Source: Hymenopellis radicata
Taxonomy: Eukaryota; Basidiomycota; Agaricomycetes; Agaricales; Physalacriaceae
Direction: 5' to 3'
DNA: 64,000 bases
Assembly: GCA_015501595.1 (NCBI GenBank)
Contig: JADNRX010000014.1
Location: forward strand, 1-64,000
The notes beneath the pieces are model-generated. The model saw only the letters and a list, made by a program, of their open reading frames with translations, was not told where the DNA came from and did no database searches. The position numbers were made by a program, and so were the translations under genes. Positions 58,122 to 64,000 of this stretch are shown here, piece by piece; the stretch's first letter is position 1; every line of letters begins with the position of its first letter.

Positions 58122-60538
58122 CTATGACTTGGCCTTCTTCTTGTTCTTATCCAGGATATCCTTCCTTTGCTTGCCGACCACGGTGACACCCTTACCGCTC
58201 TTCACAGCCGTTTCCAGCGCAGCCTCCTTCTGCTTCTTGACACCTCCCCTTGACTTGGCATACTTGTCCACCGCCTTGTCCAGATGGTCGCGGCGTTTCT
58301 TGTTCACTTTCCGCACCTTGCCACGAAGGGCGCGCTTCTCGGCAGGTGTCATCTCGCTGCGAGCCTTGAGATCGGAGGGAGATGGCTTGAACACCTCTCT
58401 GGAGCAAGCATTGTCGCATTCGACTGAGTAGTGGGAAGGGCGGATTCCAAGGTTGTGGTGGAGACGTTGGAGATGGAGGATATTGTAGCTTTCGGCTACA
58501 CGAATGAAATATCAGTCGCTATCTGTAACGATATAAAATTGCTTACCTGTTTGGGAGTGAAGTGAGCATTGCATAACGCGTCAAGCTTGTAGCAGATATT
58601 ATCCCAGAGCTTGTCGATTTCATCGTGCTCCTTCTTCAGCTTCCCATCCCTGTCATCGGTAGAACCGCCAGCCTGAGTGGCCATATACTCGTCCTCGTAG
58701 ATCTGAGCAAGTGACTGTGTCGACTTGGTGTCCTTCAACTCGAACAACCGAGATGGCAGGAAAGGCTTGTCTTCCACGGCACGTCGCGAACGACGTCGTC
58801 AAAGTTATTGTCGAGAATTCTGGCCTTGATTCTATCCTCCAAACCTTTGACAACTTCCTCTGTGATTATGGGGGCAGCCTTCATGACACGCTCGAACTCC
58901 AAGTCTTCCTCCAACAACGAGTTTTGCGGTCGTGATCGGGAAGTTGCCTCGCCCATTAGTGTCCAGTCCTTCTTTCCTACATTTTCCTCTTCAAGAACAG
59001 AAATCTGTTCCTTTAGAGCCGCCATCCGTTTCTCGTGAGTGGTCATGTCTAATAGACATGGTCAATAATTGCGAGGCGAGAAGTCGACAGAACATGCCTT
59101 GCTGTGTATCTGCCTCTTCATCCGCGAACAAGTCATCTTTAAACCGATCTATAGTATCGTCCAGATATTGCTCGGACCCCTCTTCATCATCCGAATCGTC
59201 AGAAGCCTGTGAATCTTTATCAGAGCTGCCCCCATGTGCTGATCCTCGTCAGCGTCATCATCTTCTCGTTTCCGAATCATCGTCTTCATCGTCGAAAGTA
59301 GGTAAATCGGCGTCATCGTCGTCGTCGTCGTCCTCATCTTCATCGTCATCGTCGTACATTGTCGACAAGGGTAGATTCTTTCCCTTTGCCTTTATTTTCT
59401 TGACTCGGACCTCCTCATGGAAACGTACGCCACCTTTCTTTTCGGGCTTTGCCTGGTTTTCGCCACCTTTGGGAGGGCGCGCGCGACGGGAGGGCGAAGA
59501 AATCCTTGTAATATACCTCTGAATCGAGAAGTGAGCCCCAAGACGATCACATGCAGACTGGTTCATACCCCGCGAGTCGTTTTCCAAGTCGGCTTCCTCA
59601 AACCCTTCGTCGTCGTTGACTGGGGCAAACAAATCAATAGACTCATCGTCCGAGTCCTCATCGCCATCCAGACGACCGTTAGATACAGCGCGAGATTCTG
59701 CAGCTTCCGAGTCCGCGTTGAAGGCCCTAAGGTCGAAGAAACCGTCGTCGAGTTCTGATGAAGAACGCGACTTTTTGGATTTCCGGCGTTGGCGAGAAGG
59801 TCCAGCAGCGAATTCATCATCGAAGGCGTCTTCGTCAGATGAATCACCCTGCTTGAGATCCATAACTCCTTCTTCGTGAGGTTCCTCATCTGAGCTTTCC
59901 TCCTCTTCTCTTCGTCCTCTTCTTCGTCCTCGACGTCTATTTCACCACTAGAAAACTCGTCCATATCATCGTCATCCTCAAGGGCGAGATCACCAAAGTC
60001 AAAGTCCGATTGCTCTCCTTTGCTCAACGCTTCTAGAGCCTTGCTGAGAGCCTCGTCCCGTCCCTCATCGTCGGAGGCAAGGTCCTGCGGTTCTGGTTCA
60101 AGTGCGCGCTCAAGAAGCTCGCTCATATGCTTGGCCTTTAAATCCAATTGTGCCCAGACCTGTTCTCATCCATTCCATCAATGAACAGCGAAGCTAATGG
60201 AGTCTGATTGAAGGCATGTTTGGTGCAGGTGGGTTAGGGCTACGCTTCCGTTTTTTACTCTGTGAGCGCGTTTGCGGCGCTTCGGAGGGGTCCAAAGAGC
60301 TCAATAAATCGTTTATTGGGGCAGAGAGGTCTTTTCGGCCTGGACAGCTACAAACAGGTTAAAATACACCATTGCATCATGAAGATTGGAACATACACAA
60401 ATCAAAGATGAACTGTGCTGCCTCGAGCGCGGCGTGCTGGATGGCCTGGCTACCGCGTACATATTCTTGCGGATTTTGGTCGATGAGCGTTGAAAGGCCC
60501 TGGAGAACGGGCGGGATACGACTCTCGACCTCCGTCAT
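58122..60538 (-). CDS. MPP10: U3 snoRNP component MPP10 (apparent indels)
   Basis: Subunit of the SSU processome needed for 18S rRNA processing in the nucleolus. Start at 60538: MTEVESRIPPVLQGLSTLID, QNPQEYVRGSQAIQHAALEA. Then MDLKAKHMSELLERALEPEP, acidic blocks (FDFGDLALEDDDDMDEFSSG), VMDLKQGDSSDEDAFDDEFA, KKGGVRFHEEVRVKKIKAKG, further acidic repeats, SEQYLDDTIDRFKDDLFADE, MAALKEQISVLEEENVGKKD, WTLMGEATSRSRPQNSLLEE, FERVMKAAPIITEEVVKGLE, KPFLPSRLFELKDTKSTQSL, AQIYEDEYMA and the MPP10 C-terminal region SDLKARSEMTPAEKRALRGK, VDKYAKSRGGVKKQKEAALE, GKGVTVVGKQRKD. The acidic middle changes frame: one base is missing near 59908 and a compensating extra/missing pair lies near 59269-59271 and 59231-59245. 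It overlaps nothing; the 3' end is tail-to-tail with the desaturase, 168 bp away. Confidence 0.9.
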
Positions 60539-61120
60539 GGTCCAAAGCAAAAATAAGAGAGAGTGTTTGTTCCTGATTGACAAATCCGTCTCACGCTCGC
60601 AAGTCGTCTTCAAATTATTCGTTCAAGTTCGTCTCGATATTACAGACGTCGCCTTCTCCGTGTTCACTGACAATAGAGACGTTCCTTTCCAGTCTGTTGC
60701 GTCTGATTTCAGTCTACAGGCGGAAGACCCTTGTTGAGACCCGTATGTACCACTCATCCCCCGTTGCCATCCAAAAGACCAAAAAAGCTCTTCCATTCCT
60801 CGCTCCTGTTGTTGATTCGGGTTTTTGTTACCAGTGGGGAAACTGGCAGGCTTGTATACAAAAGGGAAACAATGGCAACAACATTGGCCTTACGTAAGAT
60901 CCTCTAGGCGCGATTCTCATTGTTCTCAGATGAGCCATGGCCCATTGTCCCTCCGCGTGGAAATCTATATAAGGTGACGGTCCTTGAATAAGGATTTACA
61001 ACGCTCGACTGTGTCCCGCCCTTCCCTTCTACACGATCCTCCTTGAGCTAGACGCTAGACGCGCTTGCTACGCCCACCCACATCTTACGACCACTCCATT
61101 CTTTATTTTACGCGAACGCG
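60539..61120. other. Divergent intergenic region, MPP10 to SUR7-like gene
   Basis: About 580 bp between divergent starts. A plus frame from 60577 to 60897 (ending NGNNIGLT) has no recognised domain and no clear ATG at its 5' end. A pyrimidine-rich stretch with possible TATA-like TATATAAGG at about 60966 precedes the SUR7-like start. Confidence 0.45.
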
Positions 61121-62061
61121 ATGATTGCTGGACTCGCCAAGGCTGTGACCTTGTATCTTACGCCAATTTTGGCTTTGACTGCTGTCGTCTTATCTCTGCT
61201 GACTTTCCTTGCACCGACCTTGATCTTACACGACCAAGTTTCGTTGCTGCAAGTGTAAGCATCCTCTTTTCAATTGGACTCGTCGCGTCATTGAGTTGGA
61301 TTTTTAGGTTCCCTTCTTCCGATCCTTCCACTGGTGATCAGTTTGACGGCCCCTCTGTTTGGGTTGGTCTCCTCGGTATGTGCTATCGTATAAAGTGCAT
61401 TAAGCCGTCGTATTCACAAACAATCAGGTTCTTGCTCTCGCGCCAGCAACGATGCTGAGATCAACTGTACTACAACTTCCTTCTACCCTGTATATGGTGA
61501 GTACTTATTATACACGGTTTCAATGATGCTTATAGCTTCGTAGATTTCTCTGTGCTGCCAGACAACGCACCCCAGATTCTGCTATCCGCACCCGCTAGCG
61601 CACCTGCCTTCGTGGCTGTTGCCTTGATGTTCTCCATGGTCTTTTTCATCTCGTTCACAATTATATCTTTCCGACACAAGATGGGCGAGAAGATGTCTGC
61701 AGCACTCGATAAGCCGATGATTCAGAGGGTGTCTGCATGGCTGGGTTTCATTGGTTTCCTCATTGGTGAGTTGGAGGTGCTCTTTTACGCTGATAGTGAA
61801 CTCACGCGCACACGCAGGTATCACAGCGTTCTTGATCGTTCGTATGTGGTTCGGCAAGGGCGTCGAGGATTTCAACAACAGCATCAAAATAATGACCGAC
61901 CAGCCCAAGGTCAAAGCTGATAACGGCAATGGCTTCACCAGTAAGTGCTTACGTGCCCCTCCCTTCTCATCTATTTTGTAGTGGTGTGGGTTGCCTACGC
62001 TTTCTACGGTGTGCCCGTTATAGTGGCCATGTCGAAACTGCACGTCAAGGCATCGAAATGA
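61121..62061 (+). CDS. SUR7/PalI family four-helix membrane protein
   Basis: Plasma-membrane protein of the SUR7/PalI (Rim9) type, members of which act in eisosomes or ambient-pH sensing. The first helix is MIAGLAKAVTLYLTPILALT, AVVLSLLTFLAP. The extracellular loop assembles from FPSSDPSTGDQFDGPSVWVG, GSCSRASNDAEINCTTTSF (two cysteines, two N-glycosylation sites of which one is N-C-T) and VLPDNAPQILLSAPASA. Helix 2 is PAFVAVALMFSMVFFISFTI; helix 3 is RVSAWLGFIGFLIG joined to ITAFLIVRMWFGKG; helix 4 is VWVAYAFYGVPVIVAMSKL, and the protein ends HVKASK at 62061. Six exons with 48-60-nt introns. A pH-signalling role is possible but not assigned. Confidence 0.75.
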
Positions 62062-62665
62062 TATTTCTTCTCGAACATCGGACTGTATTCTTAGGCATTT
62101 CTCCACATGTAATATACATACACGGACTGGACGCTTCGTGGCTTCCACTTAGTTTACTTGACTAGACAACAGCGTTGTTTAATATTCTCAATCTGAATCT
62201 GGTGCAACGGTACTGCAACGGTTGATAATGTCACGCAACGGTGACTGTTGAATTCCAAATTCGGTACCATGCAACTTGACTTGAACCACCGTGACCAAGG
62301 CATGGTTGGGGAAAACGACGCGCAACTATCACTACTGCACTGGAGGTTCGATCAGCCAGCCAAAAGGACTCTCCTGTTGCGCGAACGATGTGTTTCAGAT
62401 CGTAGTTCGGGTTCCTTGGTACAACTTTGGTATATGTTAACCAAGAGGACTCGACTTGATCTTGTTCGCATATAGTTGAGGCCGTTTCCCTGTTTACTAG
62501 CAAGAATTCCTCCATAGTTCTGAATATCGCAAACGCCCCATGCAAGCTTCTCAACCAACCTAATGTCGCCAAATCGGGAAATAGAAGCAGCGTATATACA
62601 AAAGCCATCCGTGTCAGTTGGCTCCTTGCTTTTGCCCCCCTCTTTCATAGGCCTGCTATTCCTCC
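62062..62665. other. Intergenic, SUR7-like gene to PL8 gene
   Basis: About 600 bp holding short overlapping open frames on both strands. None has a recognised domain. A tandem-like TGCAACGG / ACTGCAACGG / ACGCAACGG is visible at about 62203-62240. Confidence 0.45.
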
Positions 62666-64000
62666 ATGACTCGCCTTTATGTTACAGCACTATGCCTCTA
62701 TCTTCCCTTCCTACTCTTCAGCACTGTTTATTCTATGCACCACAACGGCTTGCACAGCTCTCGCAAAGCCAACGCAATTCGCCATAAACTAGCCGGTTCC
62801 GCAGAGTCTATTCCGAGCAAAGAAACAACTATCTCCTCACGCGAAGACTCTACTATCAGTACTATGAAGGAGAAACGCGTAGCAGCCATTATTTCGTCTC
62901 TCTGCGGGGCCAACGACTCTACCGTCTCATCATGGTACGTTTCTCAGTTCACTACCGCCCCCGGCTTGATCAATGGTTTTAGGCTCTCGTCTCTCGGTGA
63001 AAATGGTCAATGGCCTGATGTAAACTATGCAACAGGTTGCGCCGCCCAACGGGCCAACTGGCCTGCTCAAGAACACTGGTCCCGAACAAGTGCAGCCTCT
63101 TCCGTCTCTCGGTATCCTCCTTACTCATGACGCACTTACTCAGAAATTTTGGCCGGTGCATGGCGCGGCGGATTGTGTGGTTTGGATCAGTATGCTAATG
63201 ACACGCGTACGCTCGACTCGATCCTGCTTGCCATGAAATGGTGGTTCGATCACGACTTCACCAATCCTGCCTGCCTAGACCATGGTGGTACCGACCAATG
63301 CCCTTGTAACTCAACTGAAACTGCCATGTTCAATACGAACTGGTACAGTAATGTCGGTTCGCATTTCTTTGAATTTGCTCATTAAACTGACGCCCTTGTC
63401 CAGGTCATCGGCACGCCTATGCTTGTCATTCAAGCCTGTCTCCTAGTGGTAGACGTGCTTCCCCAGGAGTATCGCGACCACGGGGCTCTGATGGCGAGAC
63501 GTTCATATGGAACATTCTCCTTCAAGCCTTCACCTGGATATTTATCTGGCGCGAATATTTTGGATGTTGCGAAAATTGGAATCGATCTTAGTCTGTTCAC
63601 TCTGAACAATACTCTTCTGAGCGACGCGTACAGACGCATTCATGAAGAGCTGGCTATTCGTTCCGATGTAATGGCCGACGGTATCAGACCAGACGGCAGT
63701 TTCGGGTATTTTTCCTCCATTCTTACTGGCGAGATATATATGTCCTGACTACGACATGTTTTTAGACAACACGGTGGTATCTTGTACAACGGGAATTACG
63801 GTAAGCCTTCGTACTACTCGTTCCTTTCTTTAGCGTGAATTCTTTGTGTTAGGCAAGGACTAGTCAGTTTCAACGGTTCATTTCCTTGGCTTGAGTTCAT
63901 AGTGGCCTATAGCTCTAACGACGTTGTCGACCTGGAAAGTTTGGCCTTGGGTACCGAGTTCTCAGCAGGCGACTCCGCCAGAACTGCGCTGAATACACTT
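62666..64000 (+). CDS. Polysaccharide lyase family 8 protein (3' end outside window)
   Basis: Secreted eliminase of the hyaluronate/chondroitin/xanthan lyase family; the fungal substrate is uncertain. The signal peptide is MTRLYVTALCLYLPFLLFST followed by VYS. The alpha-toroid N-terminal domain includes KEKRVAAIISSLCGANDSTV, SSLGENGQWPDVNYATGCAA, QRANWPAQEHW, FAGAWRGGLCGLDQYANDTR, TLDSILLAMKWWFDHDFTNP, CNSTETAMFNTNWYSN, VIGTPMLVIQACLLV, RSYGTFSFKPSPGYLSGANI, DVAKIGIDLSLFTLNNTLLS and MADGIRPDGSFG. This joins QHGGILYNGNYGKD, the family active-site region with His and Tyr. The last visible exon gives NDVVDLESLALGTEFSAGDS, AR and leaves the window at 64000. At least six introns lie inside the visible part. 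Confidence 0.85.

Overview
This window reads as nuclear DNA of a filamentous basidiomycete fungus, most likely an Agaricomycete. The evidence is the dense two-strand gene layout, the many introns of about 50 nt with GTRNGT donors and YAG acceptors, and the gene families present: DUF1996/WSC wall proteins, an S53 sedolisin, GH16 and PL8 enzymes, an RlpA-like secreted protein, a delta-12 desaturase and an HNH family typical of mushrooms. The species cannot be named from the sequence. Exon structures below were read by eye from splice signals and frame continuity, so start codons and some introns are provisional.

Layout. 1-2002: DUF1996/WSC protein running off the left edge. 2003-4735: gene-poor. 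4736-12324: DRS1 helicase, APC4 and a bZIP factor, all on plus. 13031-17905: GPI2, a 93-aa predicted myristoylated protein and a serine-rich 916-aa protein, all on minus. 18106-22181: a complete pogo/Fot1-type DNA transposon with inverted termini and a TA target duplication; its transposase carries one frameshift. 23161-23444: an AT-rich MITE-like element. 23673-30764: MFSD1-like transporter, ribosomal protein eL15, GH16 glucanase and a SurE-like phosphatase. 31015-37692: RasGEF with a GTPase-like domain, a METTL7-like methyltransferase and FEN1/RAD27. 38129-43119: RlpA-like secreted protein, SEC9 SNARE and a CCCH zinc-finger protein. 43212-46177: a broken copy of the SRA gene's 5' end, then an S53 protease. 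46996-50186: an HNH-family gene and an SRA-YDG gene transcribed divergently from a 192-bp spacer. 50287-57953: MYG1, two lineage-type hypotheticals, a Ser/Thr-rich surface protein and a delta-12 fatty acid desaturase. 58122-62061: MPP10 and a SUR7/PalI-like membrane protein. 62666-64000: start of a PL8 polysaccharide lyase.

How the genes work together. Most are unlinked housekeeping functions: ribosome biogenesis (DRS1, MPP10, eL15), cell cycle (APC4), DNA replication and repair (FEN1), GPI anchoring (GPI2), exocytosis (SEC9) and lipid desaturation. Secreted wall or polymer-acting proteins are interspersed. The most suggestive pair is HNH plus SRA, because SRA and HNH domains together make modification-dependent nucleases in bacteria. 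Any joint role here is inference.

A caution for any user: several genes, including the essential eL15 and MPP10, are interrupted by apparent single-base indels, often in short homopolymers. I read these mainly as consensus errors, although real decay of the transposase and protease cannot be excluded.
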